64,000 nt of DNA from Acetobacter pasteurianus subsp. pasteurianus LMG 1262 = NBRC 106471 (lineage in GTDB: Bacteria > Pseudomonadota > Alphaproteobacteria > Acetobacterales > Acetobacteraceae): NCBI RefSeq assembly GCF_000285275.1, contig NZ_CADO01000139.1, positions 427,183-491,182 of the forward strand, given 5' to 3'. Position numbers and translations under genes: made by a program. Every line of letters starts with the position of its first letter. Position 1 is the first letter of the stretch. This document shows, piece by piece, positions 55,999-64,000 of this stretch. The notes beneath the pieces are model-generated. The model saw only the letters and a list, made by a program, of their open reading frames with translations. It did no database searches and was not told the origin of the DNA.

Positions 55999-56733
55999 TT
56001 ATGCTCCAAATGCACGGCGTGCGCGTTCCAAGTCTTCAGGTGTATCCACCCCAAATGGCGCTGATGCAAGGCGTGTGCAGCCAATACGCATGCCAGCCTC
56101 CAGTGCCCGCAGTTGTTCCAGACTTTCACGCTTTTCCAAACCAGATGGTGGCAGAGCTACAAATCGCTCCAACGCAGCGCGGCGCCACCCGTATACACCA
56201 ATATGGTGCCATAGCGGCCCATTGCCCCACGGAATAGGCTGGCGGGAAAAATAAAGCGCAGGCGCTGTTTGCGTGTCCTCTGAAAAATCACAGGCCACTT
56301 TCACCACAGAAGATGCGTTCTTTTCAGCATCCGATGTTACGGGCGCAACCAGTGTGCCAACATCATACGCAGGGTTGGCCATAACATCCATAACGGCACG
56401 CAATGCCTGTGGTTCAAATGTTGGCAGGTCCCCCTGCAGGTTCAGCAGTACGTCATATTTACCATCAGGATCAAACGCTTGGGTGGCCTGCCATACTCTG
56501 TCTGACCCGGAAGGTAAGTCGGGGTCTGTCAGAATCGCGGTGCCACCTGCAGCGGTTACAGCATCATAAATTTCCTGATCCGCCGCGGCCACCACAACCG
56601 GGCCAATATTGGCGGCCATGGCTGCATCCCACACACGCAGCACCATGGGGCGGCCAGCAATGTCTGCCAGCGGTTTTCCTGGCAGGCGAGTGGAAGCAAG
56701 CCGGGCAGGTATGACAACAAGAGAAGAGACCAT
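55999..56733 (-). CDS. kdsB: 3-deoxy-manno-octulosonate cytidylyltransferase
   Basis: A 244-residue enzyme making CMP-Kdo, the donor for WaaA. VVIPARLASTRLPGKPLADI opens it, and LPSGSDRVWQ and LLNLQGDLPTFEP are diagnostic. It is divergent from the cytochrome c gene, 108 bases away. This pair with pheA is conserved in alphaproteobacteria. Confidence 0.95.
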   Translation of the reverse strand: MVSSLVVIPARLASTRLPGKPLADIAGRPMVLRVWDAAMAANIGPVVVAAADQEIYDAVTAAGGTAILTDPDLPSGSDRVWQATQAFDPDGKYDVLLNLQGDLPTFEPQALRAVMDVMANPAYDVGTLVAPVTSDAEKNASSVVKVACDFSEDTQTAPALYFSRQPIPWGNGPLWHHIGVYGWRRAALERFVALPPSGLEKRESLEQLRALEAGMRIGCTRLASAPFGVDTPEDLERARRAFGA

Positions 56734-56841
56734 CAGCTTGCTCCGAAAAGCGGCTCGTCCTATAGCCGGTTGAAAGCGGCGCGCAGTTTATGAAAGCTGC
56801 ACGGTAAACGCAACCGGCAGAAAACGAGGTGCCTCCCGGGC

Positions 56842-57360
56842 ATGGATGGCAGGTTTCTGAACAGAATAGCGGTTTCCGCCGTGCTTAGTGCGGCAGTGCT
56901 GGCAACATGTGTGTTTGCTGCACGCAGCACCGTGCCAGATACAGCCCCTGCCCGCCCTGCTTTTTCTTTGCCGGGGTTAGAGCCCGTACCTATTGCTCCG
57001 TTAATGGCGCAGGCCAATGTGCAGCGTGGTGGTGCAACCGTCAGGCAGGTTTGCGCGCAGTGCCACGCCTTGGCTGGTGGGGCCGCGGAAAACGCCGGGC
57101 CGCCGCTAGCCGGTGTTGCTGGGCGTGGTGTGGCATCATGCACTGGCTACACCTATTCTGCGGCGTTACGGCAGCATGCAGGCCAGCATTGGACAGACCA
57201 GATGCTAGCGGATTGGCTTATGGCCCCTGCCCGCTTTGCGCCCGGCACACGTATGTCTCTCACTGGTATACCAGATCCCGCCCAACGGGCGGATGTTATT
57301 GCATTTCTTCACACTCTCGGCGGGCAGGTTGCGCCCGCACAGGCAGGATGCACACCATGA
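56842..57360 (+). CDS. Membrane-anchored cytochrome c
   Basis: A 172-residue protein with an N-terminal membrane helix or uncleaved signal (IAVSAVLSAAVLATCVFAA) and one class I c-type heme: VRQVCAQCHALAGG (CXXCH) with the distal Met in FAPGTRMSLTGI. It resembles CycM-type electron carriers between respiratory complexes. It overlaps hisN by four bases (ATGA). Confidence 0.88.
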   Translation: MDGRFLNRIAVSAVLSAAVLATCVFAARSTVPDTAPARPAFSLPGLEPVPIAPLMAQANVQRGGATVRQVCAQCHALAGGAAENAGPPLAGVAGRGVASCTGYTYSAALRQHAGQHWTDQMLADWLMAPARFAPGTRMSLTGIPDPAQRADVIAFLHTLGGQVAPAQAGCTP

Positions 57361-58154
57361 CACATTCGGAAGAACTCGGCCTTTTTACAGATGTCGCCAC
57401 CATGATGGCAGATGCCGCCCGCACGGTTGTGCGTCCGTGGTTCCGACGAGATGTGGCGGTGGATGATAAAAAGGATGCAAGCCCTGTAACCATTGCAGAC
57501 CGCAGTGCAGAACGTGTGATGCGCGCCATTCTGGCTGAACGCCTGCCTGATCACGGCGTGTTTGGTGAAGAATTCGGCCACGAAAACCCAGAGGCTCCGT
57601 GGCAATGGCTGTTGGACCCGGTGGATGGCACGCGGGCTTTTGTAACGGGGCGCCCCATGTTTGGGACGTTGATTGCCCTTTGCCATCATGGTGTGCCGGT
57701 GCTGGGGCTGTTGGATCAGCCGGTGCTGAATGAACGCTGGCTGGGTGTGAAAGGTCAGCCTACGCAGTTTTCATCACCGTTGGGCGGTCGGCCTGCCACA
57801 CGTAAGAACGTGGCGCTGGAAGCCGCAGAAATGTCCTGCACATCCCCAGAAATGCTGGAACTGGCCCCGCACACCGGCTGGAAAACCTTGAAAGCCTGCG
57901 CCAAACGCATGACATGGGGCGGAGATTGCTACGCCTATGGCCTGCTGGCTTTGGGGCAGATTGATCTGATAGCAGAATGTGACATGAATCCGTGGGATTG
58001 GGCTGCCCTTGTGCCCGTTATTGAAGGCGCAGGCGGCGTGATAACAGCATGGGATGGCACGCCCTTACGGATGGATGGAGACCGCACAGTACTGGCGGCT
58101 GGCTCGGCCTCTTTGCATCAGCAGGCCGTGGCAACATTGCAGGCAGATCGCTAG
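57357..58154 (+). CDS. hisN: Histidinol-phosphatase, HisN (IMPase-like) type
   Basis: A 265-residue metal-dependent phosphatase carrying out the penultimate step of histidine synthesis. DDKKDASPVTIADRSAE, HGVFGEEFGHENP, LLDPVDGTRAFVTGRPMFG and MNPWDWAALVPVIEGAGG match the HisN subgroup rather than inositol phosphatases. The ATG at 57357 overlaps the cytochrome c stop; the frame is open further upstream but only inside that gene. Confidence 0.87.
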   Translation: MTHSEELGLFTDVATMMADAARTVVRPWFRRDVAVDDKKDASPVTIADRSAERVMRAILAERLPDHGVFGEEFGHENPEAPWQWLLDPVDGTRAFVTGRPMFGTLIALCHHGVPVLGLLDQPVLNERWLGVKGQPTQFSSPLGGRPATRKNVALEAAEMSCTSPEMLELAPHTGWKTLKACAKRMTWGGDCYAYGLLALGQIDLIAECDMNPWDWAALVPVIEGAGGVITAWDGTPLRMDGDRTVLAAGSASLHQQAVATLQADR

Positions 58155-58182
58155 ATTTCGGTATCTTTTCTTTATCTCTCAT

Positions 58183-58227
58183 GCGGCGGCCCTATCAATT
58201 TTGTAGTTTTTGAGATAGGTCTGCCGC
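58183..58227 (+). promoter_or_regulatory. Long imperfect hairpin before serA
   Basis: GCGGCGGCCCTATC (58183-58196) pairs with GATAGGTCTGCCGC (58214-58227) with one G.T and one mismatch; the 17-base loop is T-rich. It lies 30 bases before the serA ATG, in a 103-base gap. It could terminate hisN transcription or act as a serA leader. Confidence 0.45.
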
Positions 58228-58257
58228 TCGGCACAACAGCTATTTGGTCGGTTCCAC

Positions 58258-59517
58258 ATGAGCACAAGCACGCACCTGTCTCTCCCCAAGGACAAGATCC
58301 GCATTCTGCTGCTGGAGGGTATCCACGATAGTGCCGTCGCCCTTCTTAAAGCCAGCGGTTATGAAAACGTTGTGCGTCATAAAGGCGCGCTGGAGGGCGA
58401 TGCCCTCAAAGAGGCGCTGGAAGGTGTGCATATTGTTGGCATCCGTTCCCGCACGCAGCTGACCAAGGAAGTGCTGGATGGCGCAGACCGGCTTATGGCC
58501 ATTGGCTGCTTCTGCATCGGCACCAATCAGGTTGATCTTGAAGCTGCACGTATGAACGGTATTCCCGTTTTTAACGCACCTTACAGCAACACACGTTCCG
58601 TGGCGGAACTGGTGATGGGCGAAATTGTCATGCTCATGCGCCGCATTTTCCCACGCTCTGTAGAATGTCATGAAGGTAAGTGGTCCAAATCCGCCCATAA
58701 TAGCTGGGAAGTACGCGGTAAAACGCTGGGTATTGTCGGCTATGGCTCCATTGGTTCCCAGCTTTCCGTGCTGGCAGAAGCCTTTGGCATGCGCGTGGTG
58801 TATTACGATGTGGTGGACAAGCTGGGCCACGGGAATGCGCTGCCGGTAGAAACGCTGGAAGACCTGCTGGCGCAGAGCGATGTTGTGAGCCTGCACGTTC
58901 CGCAGTTGCCTACAACCAAGAACCTGATGGGTGAAGCCCAGATCAAGGCGATGAAGAAAGGCTCTTTCCTCATCAACAATGCACGCGGCAACGTGGTTGA
59001 TCTGGATGCGCTGGCAGAAGCACTGGAAAGCGGCCACCTGCTGGGTGCGGCTATTGACGTGTACCCCAAGGAACCAAAAGGCCCGAACGACAAGCTGGAA
59101 ACACCTGTGCAGGGGCTGGATAACGTTATCCTTTCTCCACACGTTGGTGGTTCTACCGTGGAAGCGCAGGAACGCATTGGCGTGGAAGTGGCGCGCAAGC
59201 TGGTGGAATACTCCGATGTGGGTTCCACATTTGGTTCCGTGAACTTCCCAGGCGTTCAGTTGCCGCAAAGCCCACGTGGCACCCGCTTTATGCACGCGCA
59301 CCGCAATGTGCCGGGCATGATGATGCGCCTGAACGAAATCTTCATGAATGCAGATTGCAACGTTACGGCGCAGTTCCTGCAGACGGATGGAGAAATCGGT
59401 TACGTGGTGATTGAAGCCGATACCGGCGGCAACACGGAACTGGATGATCGTCTTCTTCAAGACCTGCGTGGCATGGAAGGCACAATCCGCGCACGTTTGA
59501 TTTACAAAGGTAAATAA
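58258..59517 (+). CDS. serA: D-3-phosphoglycerate dehydrogenase
   Basis: A 419-residue NAD enzyme opening serine synthesis. The nucleotide-binding motif is TLGIVGYGSIGSQLSVLA; catalytic residues are in NNARGNVVDLDAL and LSPHVGGSTVEAQERIG; an ACT domain covers about 345-419 (NVPGMMMRLNEIF). This is the E. coli-like shorter type. No clear ribosome-binding site precedes the ATG. comM follows after two bases. Confidence 0.95.
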   Translation: MSTSTHLSLPKDKIRILLLEGIHDSAVALLKASGYENVVRHKGALEGDALKEALEGVHIVGIRSRTQLTKEVLDGADRLMAIGCFCIGTNQVDLEAARMNGIPVFNAPYSNTRSVAELVMGEIVMLMRRIFPRSVECHEGKWSKSAHNSWEVRGKTLGIVGYGSIGSQLSVLAEAFGMRVVYYDVVDKLGHGNALPVETLEDLLAQSDVVSLHVPQLPTTKNLMGEAQIKAMKKGSFLINNARGNVVDLDALAEALESGHLLGAAIDVYPKEPKGPNDKLETPVQGLDNVILSPHVGGSTVEAQERIGVEVARKLVEYSDVGSTFGSVNFPGVQLPQSPRGTRFMHAHRNVPGMMMRLNEIFMNADCNVTAQFLQTDGEIGYVVIEADTGGNTELDDRLLQDLRGMEGTIRARLIYKGK

Positions 59518-59519
59518 GC

Positions 59520-61031
59520 GTGTCTATCGGGGCGGGAATACTCAATTCCCGCATCCGTAGCTTTGCCTTTTGCGGCATAGAAGCCCGCCCCGTTTGGGTG
59601 GAAGTGCAAATTTCTAGCGGTTTACCAGCCTTTTTAATGGTTGGCCTGCCAGATAAAGCCGTAGCAGAAGCGCGCGAACGTGTGCGTGCGGCACTCACTT
59701 CCATCGGGCTTGCCCTGCCAGCCAAGCGTATTCTGGTTAATCTTGTTCCTGCGGATATTCCCAAGGAAGGATCGCATTTCGATCTGCCCATAGCTTTGGC
59801 GTTGCTAACAGCTATGGGCGTGATACCGGGCGAGGAAGTGGCGCGTTATGCCGCTTTGGGCGAACTTTCCCTAGATGGACGGCTTAACCCGGTTGCGGGT
59901 GTGCTTTCTGCTTCCCTAGAAGCCGCTTCCATGAATTTGGGTTTGGTGTGCCCTGCGGCACAAGGGCAGGAAGCCTTGTGTGGTGGGGATATTTCCATTC
60001 TGGCCGCACCAGATCTACTGGCACTTATCAATCATTTCAACGGATTACAGGTTTTATCTCCTCCAGAGTTTTCTGCGCAGGAAGATGAACCGGTATCTGA
60101 ACCCGATCTGGCGGATATACGCGGGATGGAAACGGGCCGCCGTGCGCTGGAAATTGCAGCGGCAGGCGGACATTCCCTGTTGCTCAGTGGGCCGCCGGGT
60201 GCAGGTAAATCCATGCTGGCTGCGCGTTTGCCTAGTCTATTGCCTGATCTTTTGGTGGCAGAAAGTCTGGATGTTTCGCGCATTTATAGTGCGGCGGGTT
60301 TGCTGGTAGGTGGTCGGCCCATAAGGCGTCCGCCTTTTCGTGATCCGCACCATTCGGCCAGTTTGCCCGCTTTAGTGGGCGGAGGTGCCCGTGCGCGGCC
60401 GGGTGAAATCAGCCTGGCGCATCGGGGTGTATTGTTTTTAGATGAATTGCCAGAATTTTCCCGCTCCGCTTTGGAAGCACTAAGGCAACCGTTAGAAATC
60501 GGCCAGATCAGCATTGCGCGGGCGGCCGTGCACGTTACCTACCCTGCCCGCTTCCAGCTTATTGCGGCCATGAACCCATGCCGTTGCGGATATCTGGGCG
60601 ATGCCAGCCGAGAGTGCCGCAAAGCCCCGCGCTGTGGTGAGGATTACATGAACCGTCTTTCTGGCCCCTTGCTGGACAGAATAGACATGCATCTTGCCAT
60701 GCAGCCCTATGAACCCTTGGGGTATATGGCAGGCCCACCGGGAGAAAACAGCGCAACAGTAGCTGAACGCGTGCGGTGTGCGCGCCAGATGCAGGCAGAG
60801 CGGCAAGGTGCGCGTAAAAATGCAGAAGCCGCATTGGAAGATCTGTGTGTATCGGCAGAAGCGCAAAACATGGCGCAAGCCATAGCGGCCAGATTTCGGT
60901 TTTCTGCACGCGGCTATACACGCATGTTACGCGTAGCACGCAGCATTGCTGATCTTGCTGGAGAGCTGGATATTCAGCCCCAGCATGTGGCAGAAGCAGC
61001 TACCTATCGCAGCCGGGGTTCTGCTAACTAA
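59520..61031 (+). CDS. comM: ComM/YifB family ATPase (Mg-chelatase-like)
   Basis: A 503-residue AAA+ protein. An N-terminal Lon-like domain (GLPAFLMVGLPDKAVAEARE) precedes the ATPase core with Walker A LLSGPPGAGKSMLAARL, Walker B VLFLDELPEF and AAMNPCRCGYLGD. ComM is a hexameric helicase promoting branch migration during natural transformation in Vibrio; it is also found in species not known to be competent. Start is GTG 59520. Confidence 0.9.
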   Translation: MSIGAGILNSRIRSFAFCGIEARPVWVEVQISSGLPAFLMVGLPDKAVAEARERVRAALTSIGLALPAKRILVNLVPADIPKEGSHFDLPIALALLTAMGVIPGEEVARYAALGELSLDGRLNPVAGVLSASLEAASMNLGLVCPAAQGQEALCGGDISILAAPDLLALINHFNGLQVLSPPEFSAQEDEPVSEPDLADIRGMETGRRALEIAAAGGHSLLLSGPPGAGKSMLAARLPSLLPDLLVAESLDVSRIYSAAGLLVGGRPIRRPPFRDPHHSASLPALVGGGARARPGEISLAHRGVLFLDELPEFSRSALEALRQPLEIGQISIARAAVHVTYPARFQLIAAMNPCRCGYLGDASRECRKAPRCGEDYMNRLSGPLLDRIDMHLAMQPYEPLGYMAGPPGENSATVAERVRCARQMQAERQGARKNAEAALEDLCVSAEAQNMAQAIAARFRFSARGYTRMLRVARSIADLAGELDIQPQHVAEAATYRSRGSAN

Positions 61032-61039
61032 CCCCGGCT
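61011..61039. terminator. Hairpin over the comM stop codon
   Basis: AGCCGGGGTT (61011-61020) pairs perfectly with AACCCCGGCT (61030-61039). The comM stop codon is at the loop/right-arm edge. It separates convergent comM and metC; no T-run follows. Confidence 0.55.
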
Positions 61040-61054
61040 GGTAGAATAAAGTGG

Positions 61055-62263
61055 TCAGGCGCTTTTAAGAACCTGCAAGCCCTGTTCCAGATCAGCAATC
61101 AGATCATCCGGGTTTTCCAGCCCAATCTGAAGGCGGAAGGCAGGTCCATTCTGCACGGGGGATTCACTGCTGCGGGTAATGCCGCCTGTGGTCGGAAGAA
61201 TAAGGCTTTCATACCCACCCCAAGATGCGCCAATGCCATACATCTTCAGGGCATCAATCATGCGCTGCATGTCCTGCACTGTGTAATCGGCTTTCAGCAC
61301 AACACCAAACAGGCTGCCTGCACCGGTAAAATCACGCTTCCAATATGTATGGCCGGGGCATTCCGGTAATGCAGGGTGCAGTACGCGAGCCACTTCTGGC
61401 CGGGTTTGCAGCCATTTGGCAATGTGCAAGGCAGATTTTGCCTGCTGAGCCAACCGCACACCCATGGTGCGGAGGCCGCGCAAGGTAAGCCAACATTCAT
61501 CCGGCCCAGCCACCTGCCCCATCTGAATGGCGGCATCGCGCAATGTATGCCACAGGCGCGTATCGGCAACAGTAACGGCACCCGCAATTACATCAGAATG
61601 GCCTGCCGGGTATTTTGTAAGCGCCTGAATGGAAACATCCACGCCATGTTTGAATGGCGCAAAAATACCAAAGCCCCATGTGTTATCAAAAAATAGCAAG
61701 GCACCATGCGCATGGGCAATTTCTGCTAACATGGCAACATCCTGCACCTCAAACGTGTGGCTGCCGGGGCTTTCTGTAAACACCACGCGCGTATTGGGAC
61801 GCATAAGAGCTGTTATGGTTGCGGCAGCTGCACAGGGTGGAAAATATGAAATTTCCACTCCAAAGCGCTTGAGCATATTTTCTGCAAAGCGCCGGGTTGG
61901 GCCATATACGTTATCTGCCAGCAGGCAGTGGTCGCCGGCTTTGAGAAAAGCCAGAAGCGGCGTGGTGCAGGCTGCCAGACCAGAACAGACAACTTGCGTG
62001 TCCGTACCCCCTTCTATGGTGGCAATGGCTTTTTCCAGCTCATGCTGGGTGGGCGAGCCCATAGCCCCATAAATGCTGACATGCTCATACCGCTTGCGGC
62101 CAGTTTGTTGCATGGCATCCAGAGAAGGAAACACAACGGTAGAGCCACGTTCCAGTGGCAGGTTTACGTAGGTGCCTGCTTCTGTTGCTTGTGGGCGGGC
62201 AACATGGCTGAGGGAAGATGCAAGTTTAAGCCAGCCGGCGGAAACTTTGTTTGCGTCTGTCAT
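61055..62263 (-). CDS. metC: Cystathionine beta-lyase
   Basis: A 402-residue PLP enzyme of the Cys/Met metabolism family, splitting cystathionine to homocysteine. The PLP lysine is in SIQALTKYPAGHSDV; YERRxNPT-like contacts appear as YGAMGSPTQHELEKA. The segment LLFFDNTWGFGIFAP holds the PLP Asp. The ATG overlaps the sseA stop (ATGA). Related enzymes (gamma-lyases) cannot be excluded by sequence alone. Confidence 0.88.
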   Translation of the reverse strand: MTDANKVSAGWLKLASSLSHVARPQATEAGTYVNLPLERGSTVVFPSLDAMQQTGRKRYEHVSIYGAMGSPTQHELEKAIATIEGGTDTQVVCSGLAACTTPLLAFLKAGDHCLLADNVYGPTRRFAENMLKRFGVEISYFPPCAAAATITALMRPNTRVVFTESPGSHTFEVQDVAMLAEIAHAHGALLFFDNTWGFGIFAPFKHGVDVSIQALTKYPAGHSDVIAGAVTVADTRLWHTLRDAAIQMGQVAGPDECWLTLRGLRTMGVRLAQQAKSALHIAKWLQTRPEVARVLHPALPECPGHTYWKRDFTGAGSLFGVVLKADYTVQDMQRMIDALKMYGIGASWGGYESLILPTTGGITRSSESPVQNGPAFRLQIGLENPDDLIADLEQGLQVLKSA

Positions 62264-63108
62264 GCTGTGCGTTCCACTGTTACGGGCGCATTGGGGAAGC
62301 TGCCCCATTCTGCCCAGGATCCATCATACAAGGCACCCATATTGAGCCCGGCAATAGCCAGACCTGCCGTCAGCACGGCAGCTGTCATACCGGAGCCGCA
62401 GGTGGTTATGGGAGTATCAGATTCCGTAACGCCTGCTTGTGCAAAGAGCGCGCGCAACTGTTCTGGGGGCAAAAACTGCCCTTTTGTATTCAGCAGGTTT
62501 TTATAAGGCATATTGCGTGCACCGGGCATATGGCCAGAGGCAACATTTGGCCGAGGTTCTGGAGTTTCGCCATAAAAACGGGCAGTGCTGCGGGCATCCA
62601 GAATGGGATGTGAGCCGTGTTTCACAATATCCAGCATGTCCCCCAGCCCCACAATATGCGTGTAGCATGTGCGTGGCTGATAAGGTGCTGGCAATGCCGC
62701 GGTAGGAGCAGCAGCTTCTGTTGGGTGTCCATCACGCACCCATGCGGGTAATCCGCCATCAAGAATAAAGCTGCGTTCATGCCCAAACAGGCGTGTTAAC
62801 CACCACCCGCGGCAAGCCGATGCCACATTGCCCTGATCATAAAAAACCACGGTATCCTGTGCCGTTATACCCAGCCTGCCAAACAGGTGGCTAAACCGCG
62901 CGGCGGAGGGAGCTGTATGCGGCAACGCACTTTCTGGGTCAGAAAACAGTTCGATATCAAAATACCGGCTACTGGGAATATGTGCTGCGGCAAAACTTTG
63001 CTGCGGGTTAAAGGTTTCTCCCGGCAAAAGGGCAGTTGCATCCAGCACATGCACGCCGGAGGTGCCAAGCATTTCGGCCAGTTTTTGTGTGGAAATAAGA
63101 GGTGACAT
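62260..63108 (-). CDS. sseA: 3-mercaptopyruvate/thiosulfate sulfurtransferase
   Basis: A 282-residue protein with two rhodanese domains. The active cysteine is in ITTCGSGMTAAVL near residue 236, the loop sequence CGSGxTA being the mercaptopyruvate-type. ILDARSTARFYGETPEPRP and HMPGARNMPY are typical. ATG 63108 (ISTQKLAEML start) was preferred to one 31 codons upstream. It pairs with metC in sulfur amino-acid metabolism. Confidence 0.9.
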   Translation of the reverse strand: MSPLISTQKLAEMLGTSGVHVLDATALLPGETFNPQQSFAAAHIPSSRYFDIELFSDPESALPHTAPSAARFSHLFGRLGITAQDTVVFYDQGNVASACRGWWLTRLFGHERSFILDGGLPAWVRDGHPTEAAAPTAALPAPYQPRTCYTHIVGLGDMLDIVKHGSHPILDARSTARFYGETPEPRPNVASGHMPGARNMPYKNLLNTKGQFLPPEQLRALFAQAGVTESDTPITTCGSGMTAAVLTAGLAIAGLNMGALYDGSWAEWGSFPNAPVTVERTA

Positions 63109-63270
63109 ATCGGCTGCCTGACCTACTGTTATTTTGAATATTCTGCGGCAAAGATCACACAGCCCTGTCTGGCTGGCAAACAAAACATCATGGTGCGGCA
63201 TGTTAAGTGTGCATGGAGAAGTTTTGTTTTCACACCAGACAAAATCCAGATTTCATGATTTAATGGCTGA

Positions 63271-63996
63271 ATGGCAACTGGTCAGCCCGCTTCTACCGAA
63301 CGCATCATGCGGCTGCTGCTTTTAGGCGGCATTACGTATGGGTGCGTGCTGGTGCTTGCACCCTTTTCTTCCGCTCTGCTGTGGGCGGGTGTGCTGGCTT
63401 ATACAACATGGCCATTGTTTCAGCATTTGCGCCGCCGCATGGGGCCAAACGCCGCCAGCCTGACCATGACGCTGCTGTGTGCCGTGGGCGTGGTGTTGCC
63501 GTTGGCGTTTTTGGCATCTGCCTGTGTATCATCCGGCCCCCGTTGGGCGCGGCAGATTATGGCATTTGTTGGCACTATTCATGAACTTCCACCCCTGCCC
63601 CATTGGATTGCATCGCTGCCGGCATTTGGGCCGGATATCAGCCACCATTGGGAGCGCTGGAGCCGCAACATCAGCTCTGTGGGGGATGAACTGCGCCCCT
63701 ATGCGGGAGAGATTATTCAATCTCTTCTTGAAGTGTTGATGCGCATGGCCAATGGCGCCCTGCATCTGGTTATGGCGCTGTTTATTGCCTTCTTTTTTTG
63801 GCTCAGTGGCCCCATGTTATGGGATACGGTGCAGGCCGTTATGGTGCGTATTGCGGGGCATCAGGCCGGGCGGCACCTGCATATTGTGGGCAGCACAGTA
63901 CGCGGAACAGTGTATGGCATTTTAGGCACCGCGATCATACAGGGTATTCTTCTGTGGTTACCGTCCGTTATGCAAGAGTTTTCTGACCCATATTGA
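63271..63996 (+). CDS. AI-2E-family membrane transporter, apparently truncated
   Basis: A 241-residue polytopic membrane protein matching the first two-thirds of the AI-2E (PF01594) permease family: GVLAYTTWPLFQHLRRRMG, ALFIAFFFWLSGP and IVGSTVRGTVYGILGTAIIQ. Members run about 340-370 residues and after IIQGIL continue with further membrane helices. Here the frame instead reads LWLPSVMQEFSDPY and stops at 63994-63996, at the window edge. No other frame restores the family sequence in the visible bases. The gene is probably interrupted or broken near 63952. Confidence 0.75.
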   Translation: MATGQPASTERIMRLLLLGGITYGCVLVLAPFSSALLWAGVLAYTTWPLFQHLRRRMGPNAASLTMTLLCAVGVVLPLAFLASACVSSGPRWARQIMAFVGTIHELPPLPHWIASLPAFGPDISHHWERWSRNISSVGDELRPYAGEIIQSLLEVLMRMANGALHLVMALFIAFFFWLSGPMLWDTVQAVMVRIAGHQAGRHLHIVGSTVRGTVYGILGTAIIQGILLWLPSVMQEFSDPY

Positions 63997-64000
63997 CGTG

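Noticed and set aside
58240..59460. 406-codon open frame on the minus strand
   Set aside because: Antisense to serA over its whole length, with a His/Cys-rich translation typical of shadows.
1..64000. Search for CRISPR arrays, rRNA genes, prophage or a complete insertion sequence
   Set aside because: No regularly spaced repeats, rRNA signatures, integrase, transposase or phage structural genes were recognised by eye.

Overview
The window is ordinary, densely coded alphaproteobacterial chromosome, most likely from an acetic acid bacterium (family Acetobacteraceae, in or near Acetobacter). This is inferred from protein sequences and gene order: membrane malate:quinone oxidoreductase (Mqo), a DUF4167 protein, the DUF2849-cysI-DUF934 sulfite reductase block, the cytochrome c / kdsB / pheA arrangement, HisN-type histidinol phosphatase and the mltG-fabF-acpP-fabG-fabD cluster. 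No rRNA genes, CRISPR array, prophage or complete insertion sequence was seen. There is one tRNA gene, elongator Met(CAU).

Layout. 1-8.4 kb: 3' end of lysC, a nitronate monooxygenase, rodZ, ispG, hisS, prfA, a secreted unknown protein, prmC and the DUF4167 gene. 8.6-13.4 kb: tRNA-Met, an orphan MlaD/MCE protein, uppP, an amino-acid permease, and a DedA / ATP-grasp pair. 13.6-21.4 kb: a long + strand run of peptidoglycan genes (mltB-like, rlpA, dacA) passing into tmk, holB, metG, tatD and a PhnP-like hydrolase. 21.5-30.4 kb: universal stress protein, pdxH, fabI, aroC, an OsmC protein, mqo, the queosine precursor genes queE-queC-queD and bioB. 30.6-37.4 kb: a DUF333 lipoprotein and the assimilatory sulfate pathway cysH-cysD-cysNC-DUF2849-cysI-DUF934. 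37.4-43.2 kb: lipid A/Kdo genes (a DUF374-WaaA fusion, lpxK, lpxL), an inositol-monophosphatase-like gene and a SYLF lipoid-binding protein. 43.3-50.7 kb, all minus strand: mltG and the fatty-acid synthesis cluster, a DUF218 protein, a methyltransferase and a betaine-binding-like protein without a signal peptide. 50.9-64 kb: a small unknown protein, an LpxR-like outer-membrane protein, a double cold-shock protein, smpB-dapA, pheA-kdsB, cytochrome c-hisN, serA, comM, sseA-metC, and an AI-2E-family permease whose reading frame leaves the family sequence just before the window ends.

How it fits together. Envelope building is the main theme: undecaprenyl phosphate recycling, peptidoglycan trimming, Kdo activation and transfer, lipid A phosphorylation and acylation, fatty-acid elongation, and lipid trafficking (MlaD, LpxR-like, SYLF). 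The second theme is sulfur and amino-acid supply: sulfate to sulfide, metC, sseA, lysC/dapA, serA, pheA, hisN and aroC. Many neighbours overlap by a few bases (ATGA type), which suggests translational coupling.

I did not find a clear undescribed system. The best candidates for a second look are the DUF374-WaaA fusion, the coupled DedA/ATP-grasp pair, the cytosolic betaine-binding-like protein next to a methyltransferase, the leader regions of cysH and serA, and the abrupt end of the AI-2E gene, which may mark an insertion junction.
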